Positions 35,277 to 47,796 of a stretch of 64,000 nucleotides of DNA are shown here, one piece after another. The number at the start of each line of letters is the position of its first letter. Position 1 is the stretch's first letter. The notes beneath the pieces were generated by a model, which made no database searches, had not been told where the DNA came from, and was given only the letters and a program-made list of their open reading frames with translations. The stretch comes from Irpex lacteus. Its lineage: Eukaryota > Basidiomycota > Agaricomycetes > Polyporales > Irpicaceae. Made by a program: the position numbers and the translations under genes. The stretch covers positions 124,001 to 188,000 of the forward strand of contig MQVO02000031.1 of NCBI GenBank assembly GCA_001986395.2, in the 5' to 3' direction.

Positions 35277-38200
35277 CTATTCCACAGACTCCACTGCCGA
35301 CTCCACTGCCTGTTCCTCATCCTCCTCATCTGTGAGAGCACTGCTCGCCCCATTCTTGGCAGCAGGTCTACAAGTTGAAGTCAATCTCAGATTGGTTCAG
35401 AAAGATCTTTTTCATAAACCAGTGACTTACCCTTGACCAGATCCTGAACGCTCTCCTGTTTGTGTGTTGTCATGAGGCAGTGTGTGACCTGGTGCTGCGG
35501 GTACATCACTTGCAGCAGCCTCAATCTCAAGCTCATTCGCCTCTTCATTTGGAGCCTGTGGGTGATATTAGAAGATACATATGGTAGGTCACCCAAGATT
35601 TATCACATACATCTAAGACTTCATCCTGGGCCTGAGTAGAAACGGATGCAGTTGCCTGTGTATTGTGGCCACTTCCGGTGCTTGGTGTTGTCCCGTCACT
35701 GGTTGGCAAGTGAAGTACTTTGGCCACATCCTGCCAAGAATCTGTCAGTCTACCAACGTTCTCAGGCAAATAACTGCAAGTTATACCTCTGTTCCCGTGA
35801 CCCCTTGAAGTTCCACACTCATGCCATCTCCAACTGCCAAGCCAACCAATCCCTCTCTATTCTTGTCAATCTCTGTAGCCTTGTCATCCATGGAGCTCTC
35901 CTGACCAGAACTGCCAACTTTGGAACCAAGGCTTCCTGAGATGTCTTTCTCCTTGTCATCAGAGTCCAGTTTAACTCGGGACTCCAAGTACCTGCTCTCT
36001 TGTTTTCTTTCCTCTAGCTCTCCAAGACGATACAGTACATCATCATCTTGTCTGACAATAAGCTTGCCAAGAGTTTCCACAAGTTCATCAGGAAAGATGG
36101 AGCTGTCTGCATGGAAATGGTCTTTCCAATATTCATACGGAGCACGTCCCCATTGCTGTTCATAGGCCATGAGATCAAAACAAGCTTTGACAAGCTTTGT
36201 AGCATCGCCAGCTTGCTGCTGATCTTTATGACCTTTTGTAGCATCTTTTGTTTCTTCTCCACTCTGTTCTGTTGGTTGGCCAAAAGACAGAGACTGGATC
36301 TGGGAAATGATAGAAACAAACACATTCCTGCACTTCTCCACTCCTGCTGTCTTTGCTTGAAGAAGAAGAAGAAGATAGATTATGTGGTAGCAAAGGTGAA
36401 GAGACTGAGTCAAGTTTTTTGAGCATCTTGAGAGCTGGTCTGTGATGACTGAGGATAGAAGTTCCAAGTCATGGGGTTCCAGTGGTTCTGTGAGGTAGAG
36501 ATTAGAAACTTATAGAATCAATGAAGAATCTAGAAGATTACCATGAAGATTGTAAGGCCGCCATACTACCTGAGCTATCATTTCTTGATCGAAATTCTTG
36601 TTCCAAGCATTATCTGCAGACATCCAGCAAGTGATCACCATATTGGCAGACAGCTTGCTCCTCATAGCAAAGGAAATCAGCTGCTGAAAGCTTCGCTCAG
36701 CGCTTGAAGATCGTTCTTCTGTAGTATGAGTTCTAATCAAACGTGAACTGCAGGCAAAAATATTTTTCAGCATCTCTTGTGAGTACTGGTCTTGAAGGTT
36801 GAGATGTTCAGGTGCAGCTGTGACCACTGCGCACAGATATTGCACACAAGCACTTTGAAACTCTTCTGGTGCATCTTCAGGCCAGGTCCATGAGTTCCAA
36901 TCAAAGTCTTCATGAGGTCTTTGCTGCAGCTTGGCAAGCTCCGACTGAATAGCTTTAAAGAATGCAGTGCCATCCTTTAGAGTGCCCTTTGGCTTTGCAA
37001 GCTTCCAGATTCTGATCAAAGCAGTGAGCAGTGCTGTTCCATTTTCCCAAGTATTCTTTTGGCCCTTGGAAGTTGTAAGTAGTAGAATGTCTCTGATTGT
37101 GTCACCATCTACTCCAATATCGAAGCAGCGACTGATATCTGAGAGATTGGTGGCAGAGAGCTTAGGCTCATCACTGGTACTGAAGATTGACAGTAAAAGT
37201 GTCACTCCGTAAACTGAAGCTAGCTTCTGCTGGTTCTCCTGACTTCTCACAGTGAAATCAGGTCTGGAGTAGTATGTGTGAACCTCACTGATATGGTCCA
37301 CAATGGTATTGGACACAGCAGTCCTTGCCTGAGGCCTTAGAGAGTTCAGAGGAGCAAAAACCATCAAATGGCCACTCAGGCAGAACCCGCTCAGCTGGAG
37401 GAAGAGTTGGCAGTCGGTGGGAGAGAATTTCAAAGATGAAGTCCAGAATCTCCTTGTATTCCGGTCTGGGATGGATGTACAGCAAAGCCTCTCGAAAGGT
37501 TGTCTCCAGCATGTCATCATTGGCTTGGATGGCATCAACAGATTTGAGGATCTCAATATCTGATGAGACTTGCTTGACTAACTGCTCCTCACTAGGGAGT
37601 GTCTTCAGTCTCAGCAAACAGCTGTTGTAGAGCTTAGCCAGGCGGGCATGCCATAGCTTAGTGGAGAAGCAGGAGTGGGCTATGATCCACCACTTCTTCC
37701 ATTGCTTAGAAAAAAAGGAGGACATGATGATCCACCAGGCTTTCCACTGACAGCATTGAGAGAAGATGATGAGAAGTATAAGTATAACAACTCTTCCAAC
37801 ACCCTGGCGAAAAGCATTCCATATGCCATAGATTGTGAGCAGAGGCAATCTCACTGCTGACTGGGCAGCTTGGCAAAGGTTACGCCAGTAGATGGTAAGG
37901 ACAGGCTTCCTTGGGGAGACATGGGTTGGAATATCTGAGTTCTCATCTTCATTCTCTCTGTTTACATTAGGTATCTCTACAGGCTGAAGGTGTCCAGCAA
38001 GAGAGGATAATCTGTGATGCAGATGTGCTACGCCAGTCTTGAGAAGAGTAGTGCGATAAGGGCAGCGGGGAAGGAAAATGGGAAGAGCTGTAGCACCAAA
38101 GAAGAATAGTGCCCAGCCAACCACTAGTGGCAGAGTGGTATGCCCCACACTCTCATGGACAGAGGATGTGAAGTAGCACAGTCCAACAAAGAAGAGGCCA

Positions 38201-38843
38201 AGGGAGAGCTGAAGTAGGAGCGGAAGGCATGCAACGATCTCATAAACCATCCATGCCCGGAGCTGGGGCTCACGGAAGTGGCGGATGCGGAGACGGGCCT
38301 GAGGGGAGGGAACATTCACAGCAAGGAACTCCCTCAGCCACTGCTTGACCAGCATCCCAAAGGAGGCAGTCATAAGGCTAAGGATGAGGCTGGAGAACCA
38401 GAGGACATTGACTCTGATGTCCTCAGGGGAGGCTTGGAAGGGAGGAGGGGAGATAGGAAGGGAAGTGGTGGAGATGAGTTTGCCATCGGTGAAGTTGTAG
38501 CTAGATGTCTGCATGGCAATGCGCTCGAGATTGTAGTTCATGATGGCCATAGGGGAGGGTTGAAGATTGGGATAGGCAGCGACCAGGAAAGCGGAGAGAA
38601 CAGCGGAGAACAGACCAGCCTGGAGACACAAGAGGTTAGTGAAAAGAATGTAGCATATAGACAGGAGGTACTCACAAAGACCAGGAGGGTATCCACGTCA
38701 TCCTTGCAGCTTTGGACCTTTTCTTCATCAAATTCGCGAACATCCTTGGACATGGCAGCCCATCCGGTGGACTGCCCTGGGTAGGACGTGACCCTCACAT
38801 CACGGACAGCCTCCGCACCGGGAGGGGTCTGATCTGAGGACAT
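35277..38843 (-). CDS. DUF6535 domain membrane protein, paralog C (one frameshift in exon 2)
   Basis: Exons 38676-38843, 36542-38619, 35787-36487, 35611-35730, 35431-35555 and 35277-35367 follow the paralog plan. Exon 2 is broken at 37356-37360: five adenines (plus strand) stand where A and the others have four, shifting the frame just after the WPFDGF motif. Upstream the frame runs to 37285 in the wrong phase; downstream it is open to the end. Ignoring that one base the protein would be about 1093 aa, close to A. Either a recent pseudogene or a homopolymer sequencing error. The membrane loop is the type shared with D, while the central cassette and final exon are the type shared with A. Intron 2 uses a weaker donor, GTAATC. 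Confidence 0.75.
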
Positions 38844-39090
38844 CCTCGGCTCTCAAGAACAAACACGCAATCGGCTCACGCGTGAGGCGCACACTCGGGC
38901 TCAGTGTGCGAATTCGGCTCAAGTCCCAGTCGGCTCAATGAAGGGAATCCAAGTATCGGCGCAAAAGGGGGAGACTCCTGATATTGGCTCCACGTCCAAG
39001 GTCCACGGCGTCGGCTCTAATCCACGAACAAACACGCCGCTCTGTCGGCTCTAAGCGAGGAACGCAACCTTCGGCTCAGGCGGGGACGGG
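38844..39090 (-). promoter_or_regulatory. GAGCCGA motif array upstream of DUF6535 gene C
   Basis: About nine CGGCTC or near copies on the plus strand. It is the shortest of the four arrays: several units seen upstream of D (60880-60950) are missing here. Confidence 0.5.
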
Positions 39091-42000
39091 AACTCAACTC
39101 CTACGGACTCTGCTCCAAGGGAAGGAATAGCGTGGTTCACGCTGGTGAGGGGGACTGCAGAAAGTGTTAGCAAGTCATTGCGTGTCGACTAACAGGCAAG
39201 GACACTCACCAGACGGTCAGCGCTAACAATCGCTCGAGGTCGTACGAAGATAGACAACGGCAAGGCAGGTAACAAACTCTCGAGGTGAAAACGATGGCGC
39301 GAGACGGGTTGATCAATGGGTAAGGCTTGCTGGAGAGGGAAATGGGTAGCTTGTCGAGCTGGGGATGGTGGTGGTTGCGGTTGAAGAGACGATGGGAGGC
39401 GACCTGCCACACCTATGCCGCATGCCTGTGTTTTGGCGCTTATAGCTAGCCAGCACCGCAACAGAGTTTCAAGCTGGTAAACAAGTACGCCAGCTGTTCG
39501 TCACCTCGAAATCCATGTGGAAAGTCCCCAGCCATTCGTTATCCGACAGCGCACAGAGAAACTAATGCATTCGGCGAGACATACATGTTCGACATGGGAT
39601 CTTACGCCCGCATTGAGGTACCACGTACAAAACGACAATACCGTGACAAGCCTGAAATCATCGATACCGAGCAAAAGTAGTCGACCACAGTATTGAGTTA
39701 CTGGAGTAATCCAGCATCGTGCAAGCTCAAGGCGGCGTCTAGCGACAAGTTGGAGGTGCAGACAATTCGAAATATATGAATGCCCACGTAGATCGTAGCT
39801 TTAGCTTTGCTTAGTGCTCTGGCGACCGCACGACTGATAAACTAAGCCACACGGTCCCCACAGAACGCAGATGGTCCATACTTGCAAACGGCAATCGGTC
39901 CCCATCTTGAACAAGAGTCCTCGAGAAGCCTTCATTCTTCGCATAGAATCAGACCAGGATAGAGTCACGGGACACGAGAAGTAACAGCCCGAGCATGCGT
40001 AATAGAAAGCAAAAGACGGTGCTACGTGACGGCGTGCCTTATGGGGAAGACGGCGGTGAGACGAGAGTAGCTGTCGAACGTTGGATGGTACGACACAGTG
40101 CCCATAAGTGGCGCCATATGAAACTGAGCGTTGTTGCGGTTGCGGTAGCGGCCAGCATCACGAACGGCCAGAAGCCAGGGTGCGAAGTAAAGCGAGGTCG
40201 GATAAGGACTTGAACTCGTAGCGGAGAAGCTGTTCACGAGCACAGGGTCCACGAGCGATCGTAGGGGGCTGATCCGACGTTGTATGCGTATCGAGCGTAG
40301 TGTTCGCATCTGATGTTCTCCAGTTCGTAAGGTGCGAACGTCCCTGCTTATGGGGATTGCGAGCGTGAGTGACAACGTCAAGCCTGTGACGAATCAAGCT
40401 CACTTACTGGGTCCAGTCTCCGAGCAATACCCAGGGCAACGATGTACGTCGCCGACATCCCTAAGTCAGATACTAGCACCTACCCGGACACGGGGCATGA
40501 GCCACCGAGAATAAGGGGTGCAACGTGCCCGCACGTCTCGCACACTGCGGCGGACAGTAGCAAAGACATCCTAGCAGTCTAGGCGACCTCTGCGTAGGCC
40601 GTTCAGGAGGTTCAGTAGCTCGTCCCGCCGTCACTGATATTGTAGTAGCTTTCTGGCACGAGGAACATTAGCGGGAAGACGGTATTCAAGAGTTTACATG
40701 CTACTCACTTGAAAAACTAAGATCGTGCCCATGTCCATCAATGCCCTCCGCTTCGCCCATTCAGACGTCGCAGCACGTATACCGGGTTGAAGTCAGTCGT
40801 CCTTCTGCAACACGGCCAGCGGGATGTGCCTGACATCCCGATCCACATGATTGTGCGCAACGATAAAGGGCTCTTCCCGAGGGACGTGCGTATCGCGTAC
40901 CGTGGGTAAGCAGGACACATCCCCGTAGCGATCGACAAGACACGAATGACGCGGGCATCGTGCGACTACCACCTCTTCGAGGGTTGAAGCTGGGATTTTG
41001 ACATTGCAGGCATCGAGTCGACGGTGACGGAGGGTGACAAATTGTACCGCTTATCGCATGACAGGACGGGTAGGACGATACGTATGGCGAGGGGTGGCGA
41101 GACGTAAATCGAAGAAGGGCATTTCCGGAGAGGATAGTGTTGGGTATCTAGCCTTGAAAGCTGTTCAGCCTCGGGAGAGTGTGTCAACCCACAGGGCGTT
41201 CGGGCTTGCTCCTGTTACGAATAAAGGACGGCTTGCATACGTCAGTACGAGTGTAGCTCACGGCCAGGGGACCGCTACGGAATGCGACAAGGGGATAACG
41301 GCGATGTCCGAGACGGTAGCCAGATACATGAAGTACTCACCGGACGTGTGTATAAACATCTCATTTCACACTGTGACCCGCCCAAGCCCTCTACTCCACG
41401 CTCCAGGGACGCCGGATGATAGCCCTGGGAACGACCCCCAAATGGCTCGTAGGGATGGAAGGGCATGACGTACTAGATGGTGGGCATAGATGGCGGGGAC
41501 GAGGACATAATGCGTGACAGGGAGCCGGTTGATTGATCGGTGAGTGGTAGGGATGAGGCCGATGAGGCCGCGTAGAGGGAGAACCAAGGGGTCGATGGAG
41601 AGGACAGTATCATACAGGAAGGTTGAAGGAGATCGGCGTGGTTGGTTATGGTTTCGTCGCCTCATACATACATGGCAAAGGCAGTATTCGCGAGACTTTG
41701 AAGACGATGGGCGTAAAACAGTCGCGAGTGGGAACGAACGCAGCGAATGGCTGATGCAGGCGTCGACAGTAACGTAGACTCGACGGGTTACTGGGTCAAG
41801 AGAAGGAGACTCCTCCCAGGCTCTGGAGAGAAGGTGAGCATCGCAAAAGATTACGACGTCGAATTTCACGCACGTTTGATCTCCTCAACGGCTCCTTCTC
41901 CTCCTCCAAACGGTGCGCTATCTTCACCAGCATTCCCAACCGGAGCTCACGCATTCACGGCTCATGGCATCTAAGAGTAGAGTAAGAACTGTGATAACGA

Positions 42001-42651
42001 CGGTGTGGAGAAGGCCTAAAGGGAAAGTAGGCTTTGCAGTGTATGAACAACTTACCAGATTTCCCATTACGCATGACATAACTCTGTCCATTTCCTCAGT
42101 TGGTACGCACGACTGCTGATAATATCGATGAGATCGTGAGCTTGTATAGTTGGCAAACATACCACCTACCGCGTCAGAGATGTCCGTGACGAGCATATCG
42201 TATGTTTGCGTGGCATGGTTCCCCAAGAGATGCTGCGAAAAGGGCCCACGGTGTCCAACGCTTTGGTGGCGAGCTTCAAGTTACTGGGCAGTTCGTTGAT
42301 AATCGACTACAGTAGCGCTTGACCTTCCTGCGAATGAACACAATCGGCGGTGAATGTCGAGTAACAGATGCCTCGCCAACGAAATGTAGTGATTGGGATG
42401 GCACGGCTGAATTGGAGCATTGCGAGGAGGTGGTGGCTGCGGTGATAGAGCATCGGACGCTCATGGTCTCTCCTCTCAAGCACGACGTGACGTCACTTTC
42501 TTGCAGCCTCCTCGATATTGTCTGAGCGTAGTGCATTCACCGTAATTATAGTAAGCTGTATGCTTGTAAACGCGGATTCGCGCGAGTGGACAACTATTCG
42601 CTCTTGAAGCTTGAAGCTTGACGGTTAGGAACCCCTCGCAAGGAACAGATT
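39091..42651. repeat. Duplicated upstream block of gene C
   Basis: Diverged counterpart of 19851-23200 and 61101-64000, including block X near 39370, the PLRGLIGLIPTTHRSINRLP frame (minus, 41520-41600) and the donor after ACACACGTCCG near 41340. 39440-39980 is largely unit-specific. No intact gene. The last part, to 42651, is the target region of the Harbinger element. Confidence 0.5.
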
Positions 42652-42774
42652 GGATGACTTCCCGTAGCGCTATAACGCGCGTCGTTATCAGTTATATTCA
42701 AACTCCGACACAGCGTATGCGACAAGCTCGCGTGCGATCACTGAGCAGTCTCGTACACGTCTCTGCTTTCAGCC

Positions 42775-44189
42775 ATGGATGCCGACTCGTTTGCAGCGTG
42801 GACTACAATTCTATACGAAGATCTTGAAGGCGAAGACAACACTATGGACGATGCCAACACCGTAGCCGCAGCTCTGTTCCTCGCAGCTGAAGACGCTCGG
42901 GAGAGGCGTGCTCGCCAACGCCAACCCCACCGCCTATATCTCTGTCGCCCACAACTCCTTCCGAACCCACGCGTAAACACTCCGTGGCAGACACTGTACA
43001 ACAGCCGCAGTGACCGGGCATTCATTACTACGATGGGCTTTGATGTCGAGACGTTTCATTACATTCTCGGGAATGGGTTTGAGGATCTTTGGGATCTCAT
43101 GCCTATTCCCCGAAATGACACGAACACGTCAGGAGATCCTCGCCCATATGCACGCTCCCTCAACGCGGCGGGAGCACTAGGCCTCTATCTTCACTGGATC
43201 TCATCGACTATGCGAGAAACCACCTTGCAGCAGGTGTTTGCGTTGATCCCTAGTACTGTAACTCGCTACATTGATCACGCTGAAAACATTCTCCATACGG
43301 TTTTGAAGGTCCTTCCTGAGGCCAGGATTGGTTGGCCAGAAACCCTGCCCCAATTTGAAGCGTACAGTGATGTGATCCAGGTGAGTCTGTCACGGTACTG
43401 TCAGGCAGCCGCTATCTCATTATGCCCAATCTTCACGTACTAGGCACGTCATCCCCTGCTCAAGGGCGCATTTGGGTCGATGGATGGCCTCAAATTGGCC
43501 GTACAAACATCATACCTGGATCCTGACCTCGAAAACGCAACATATAATGGGTGGCTCCATTCACATTTTCTCAACGCCGTTATTGCATTTGCACCTGATG
43601 GTGAGTGGTAATTATATCCTGTAGATGTACTTAATCAATATTCTGTATAGGGACAATCATGGCCGCTGAGTACAATGCCCCCGGGAGTTGGAATGATGGA
43701 CGCCTAGCTCAGGGAGTCTATGAGCAGCTCCGAAATGCAACTCCGGAGGGTTACTACTTGGTGTGCGACACAGCATTCTCAGAAAATGATGCAGATGTCG
43801 GCAACCACATCCGAACACCCTTAAAGGAAGGTCAGCGCCTTCCGACTGACCCAGACCTTCTTCAAGAAGTCATGGCATTTACTCGTGCACTTCTGTCATA
43901 TCGCCAGACAGCTGAGTGGGGTATGCGTCAACTTCAGGGCTTGTTCGGCCGACTTCGCCTTCCACTGAACATCAACGAGCGGGAGAAATGCGCCAGACGT
44001 CTAGAGACTGTGTTCCGTCTCAATAATGTCCGAGTGCGGCGAGTCGGAATCAGTGAGATCAGGAATGTTTACTTGCCTAGAGGAGAGGGAGAACAATTGG
44101 GACCCTGGGATGAGCTAGGGGATTTGTTGATCAACAATGGACGTTCTGACAATAGAGTCAGCCGATTTCATGTATCTGCCCGCACATAG
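42775..44189 (+). CDS. Harbinger DDE nuclease/transposase (three exons)
   Basis: Exons 42775-43380, 43444-43600 and 43651-44189 join in frame to 433 aa. DDE_Tnp_4-type landmarks: GAFGSMDG (Asp216), LVCDTAF (Asp294) and TAEWGM (Glu343), in the order and rough spacing expected for the catalytic triad. The N-terminal half has an acidic start and a helical region (GALGLYLHWISSTM) typical of the family's HTH-like segment. No frameshift or premature stop is visible. The start ATG lies about 120 bp inside the left terminal repeat and I see no better one upstream. The partner protein, needed in known Harbinger systems for nuclear import and target recognition, is broken by an insertion. Confidence 0.88.
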
Positions 44190-45082
44190 TCATTTTATAT
44201 ATACAAACGAAATAGAATTGTGATTAGCTATTACAAACATGGGTATTTACACTAGTGCCAATGCACAGGATACAAAAAACGTAAGGAACGGGAAGATATC
44301 AAGTGAAAATAGAAACGGAAAAGTAGTAGGCAGATAGTAGCAGTGAAATACTTATAAAATCGATGAAATAATACTAGACATAGTCCAATGGAGATGAGGG
44401 AGTCTCAGGCAGGCCATCGTTGCCAGCAGCAGCAACTTCCGAAGCAGCCAGTGCCAGTGCATCAAGGCCGAGTGGTCGGGAGCGTGATGCTGCATGAGAC
44501 TCTGGTGGAAGCGGGAGATCATGTGGAATAGGAGAAGAAGGAGTGTGATGATTACGAGAAAGAGCAGGAGATGGCACCACACCACGCTGAGGAGAAGGAG
44601 ACCAGGTGATAGGACGTGAAGAGGAGCGGGTCTGCGTAGGTGATGGAGTTTGATGGGTACACGCACTCCGATGTCTAGATGAAGGACTCGGAGATAGTGC
44701 GTGTCGACGACGCGGCGAAGGTGATGGCAGGGTACGACGAGGTGAAGACAACGGCGGACGGTGCGAGCGGCTGCGCGAAGGCGACTGAGATAAATGGTAA
44801 GATCTAGTGCCTGACGATGAACCCGCTTGATGACGATCCAACACGGGGAACCCAATATCGATGTCAGCGAGAAGATCACGGGCTGCTCCTGAGAACCCAC
44901 GCTGCAAGAGCAGCTTCATGACTCGGTTCTCAGCTTCGGCACGATCAGCGCGTCGTGCTTCCTCGGCAAGCTTGTCCGTGAGGTGGTCTATGCGGGCACT
45001 CTTCCGCTGGTTCCCCATCTCCAGTGCACGAATGTTTCCTTCTTGATTCGTGAGCACCGACTTCACGAGTTGTCCTTGAGGG

Positions 45083-45092
45083 CCAGTGCTCA
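45083..45092. repeat. Target site duplication of the fold-back element (left copy)
   Basis: CCAGTGCTCA, repeated exactly at 47787-47796 on the other side of the insertion. Confidence 0.85.
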
Positions 45093-46246
45093 CCTTATGG
45101 CATAGGTTTGATTAATCGTACCACCACAACGTTTAACCAGTTTGTTCAATCATCTGGTAGGTAGCCGCTGATTAATCAGGTGGCAAGGCAGGGCATGGCA
45201 GGTAGGCTGTGGCTGACTAATCTGGACTGATGGGGGCCTACCAGAATGGGTAGGACCATCAAATCATGGGCTCCTATTTTATTAAAAGCTGAAAAAGCGG
45301 CCACATCAAAAAAACAACAGTTTCTGATGCATCAAATGGCTAATAGGCACATGCTTTCGCTTCAGATTGCCTAAAAGGGTAATGGGGTGCTCTCACCGCC
45401 TTCCTGGGCGCTTGGGCGCTTATTTTGTCGTTTTACTCCTTTGGGATGGTGTCACATGACACAAACATATGCTGGTGTCAGAAATAAAAAATATGTTTTC
45501 TGAACCGGATTTTGCCCAGGATTCCGAATCTAATCTCAGAATTCCGATAGCTGCACTGGTTCAGGAGATATTTGAGGAACATTGAATATATTTCGCATTT
45601 TTGGATTTTCCCAGGCTTTGATCAGCTTGTTATAGGGGTAGCAGTAATGTTACGGCTTAGGAACTTTAGGATCATGGTTCTAGTATACATGGCCTGTGTC
45701 TATTAACTTTCTGGGTCACCAGAACATCATGTCACTTGGGAAAACATATAAATCAGACATATATTGTTTTGCTTTCCTATTCATGACATGGGGTATTATT
45801 GGAGGTTTGAGGTCTCGGATAGCCTTATTAACACTGCTATGATATGTCTGTAAAGGGGTGTTATGATTGCATCAATGTGCACTACTGTGTAAGGGATGTT
45901 CTCCTCCTCCCCTTGGTACCAAAAAATGCGCCCTATATAGGACCATATACACATTCCCTTGCATATATATTGCTTGGAACATTTACCCTATGGTATTAAC
46001 ATATATTCTTGACACCTTTGGGGCTCAAAAACACGTCCTTAACCTTCTCAGGATGCTCCCAAGCGAAATTCATCGAAAAATACATTTATATTCACTTTAC
46101 CCTCTCCCATAGGCTTCCTAACGTGTTTCCTTCCAGGCACAGCGCGTCAGGACGTGTCATAGTACTATATGAACCCCCATGAATATTTGTAGGCCTTTCC
46201 CTTCACCCCCCACCCTCCCATCAGCTCAGAAATGTTGAAAAATGCG
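45093..46246 (+). repeat. Left arm of the fold-back element
   Basis: Reverse complement of 46632-47786. From about 45265 to 45710 it also matches the diverged copy at 15840-16290. Confidence 0.85.
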
Positions 46247-46631
46247 CAAAACACCCAAATCTGACATAGATTTGACATGTACTGCCTGCTACATAGCCTA
46301 TAAATATTACAAAAAGTCATAATAGATACCTATACACTGTCCTTACATGATACAGCAAGGATCTCCCCAGTAGCATGATATGCTGGTATGATATAGAAGG
46401 AATACAGCATAACTGAGAAGTGAAGTCATTGCACTGTACATGCACATACCTTCATCCATGCTTCTTAGCCTGTTTCCATATTATAGTGTCTCAAGCTATT
46501 GCTTATGAGCCCAAGTATCGTACTATATATGTTTTAGAGTCTTAATAGAGTATTATATCATTACTTGATAGCCCTCATGATGTGTCAGAGGATGTCAAAT
46601 GTCAAATATATGTTCAAAAACCAGTACAGAA

Positions 46632-47786
46632 CGCATTTTCCAGCACTTCTGAGCTGATGGGAGAGTGGGGGGTAAAGGGAAAGGCCTACAAATATTCATG
46701 GGGGTTCATATAGTACTATGACACGTCCTGACGCGCTGTGCCTGGAAGGAAACACGTTAGGAAGCCTATGGGAGAGGGTAAAGTGAATATAAATGTATTT
46801 TTCGATGAATTTCGCTTGGGAGCATCCTGAGAAGGTTAAGGACGTGTTTTTGAGCCCCAAAGGTGTCAAGAATATATGTTAATACCATAGGGTAAATGTT
46901 CCAAGCAATATATATGCAAGGGAATGTGTATATGGTCCTATATAGGGCGCATTTTTTGGTACCAAGGGGAGGAGGAGAACATCCCTTACACAGTAGTGCA
47001 CATTGATGCAATCATAACACCCCTTTACAGACATATCATAGCAGTGTTAATAAGGCTATCCGAGACCTCAAACCTCCAATAATACCCCATGTCATGAATA
47101 GGAAAGCAAAACAATATATGTCTGATTTATATGTTTTCCCAAGTGACATGATGTTCTGGTGACCCAGAAAGTTAATAGACACAGGCCATGTATACTAGAA
47201 CCATGATCCTAAAGTTCCTAAGCCGTAACATTACTGCTACCCCTATAACAAGCTGATCAAAGCCTGGGAAAATCCAAAAATGCGAAATATATTCAATGTT
47301 CCTCAAATATCTCCTGAACCAGTGCAGCTATCGGAATTCTGAGATTAGATTCGGAATCCTGGGCAAAATCCGGTTCAGAAAACATATTTTTTATTTCTGA
47401 CACCAGCATATGTTTGTGTCATGTGACACCATCCCAAAGGAGTAAAACGACAAAATAAGCGCCCAAGCGCCCAGGAAGGCGGTGAGAGCACCCCATTACC
47501 CTTTTAGGCAATCTGAAGCGAAAGCATGTGCCTATTAGCCATTTGATGCATCAGAAACTGTTGTTTTTTTGATGTGGCCGCTTTTTCAGCTTTTAATAAA
47601 ATAGGAGCCCATGATTTGATGGTCCTACCCATTCTGGTAGGCCCCCATCAGTCCAGATTAGTCAGCCACAGCCTACCTGCCATGCCCTGCCTTGCCACCT
47701 GATTAATCAGCGGCTACCTACCAGATGATTGAACAAACTGGTTAAACGTTGTGGTGGTACGATTAATCAAACCTGTGCCCACAGCT
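46632..47786 (-). repeat. Right arm of the fold-back element
   Basis: Mirror of the left arm; the 81-codon frame lies at the same distance from the element end (774 against 775 bp), showing almost no net indels between arms. Confidence 0.85.
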
Positions 47787-47796
47787 CCAGTGCTCA
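47787..47796. repeat. Target site duplication of the fold-back element (right copy)
   Basis: CCAGTGCTCA, matching 45083-45092. Confidence 0.85.

Larger units (their letters stand above)
45093..47786. mobile_element. Non-autonomous fold-back element, MULE-like (arms of about 1.15 kb)
   Basis: Inverted arms 45093-46246 and 46632-47786 enclose a 385-bp spacer. They look nearly identical over most of their length and diverge a little at the outer 15 bp and innermost 50 bp. A 10-bp direct repeat (CCAGTGCTCA) flanks the element, in the 8-11 bp range of Mutator-like elements; long terminal repeats also fit that group. No transposase is encoded. The only shared open frame (81 codons, 45867-46112 and mirrored at 46766-47011) has no recognisable features. 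It sits inside exon 4 of the Harbinger accessory gene. Confidence 0.85.

Noticed and set aside
45867..46112. 81-codon open frame present in both arms of the fold-back element
   Set aside because: It is identical in the two arms only because the arms are inverted copies; it has no recognisable features and its counterpart is not open in the diverged copy at 15.8 kb.
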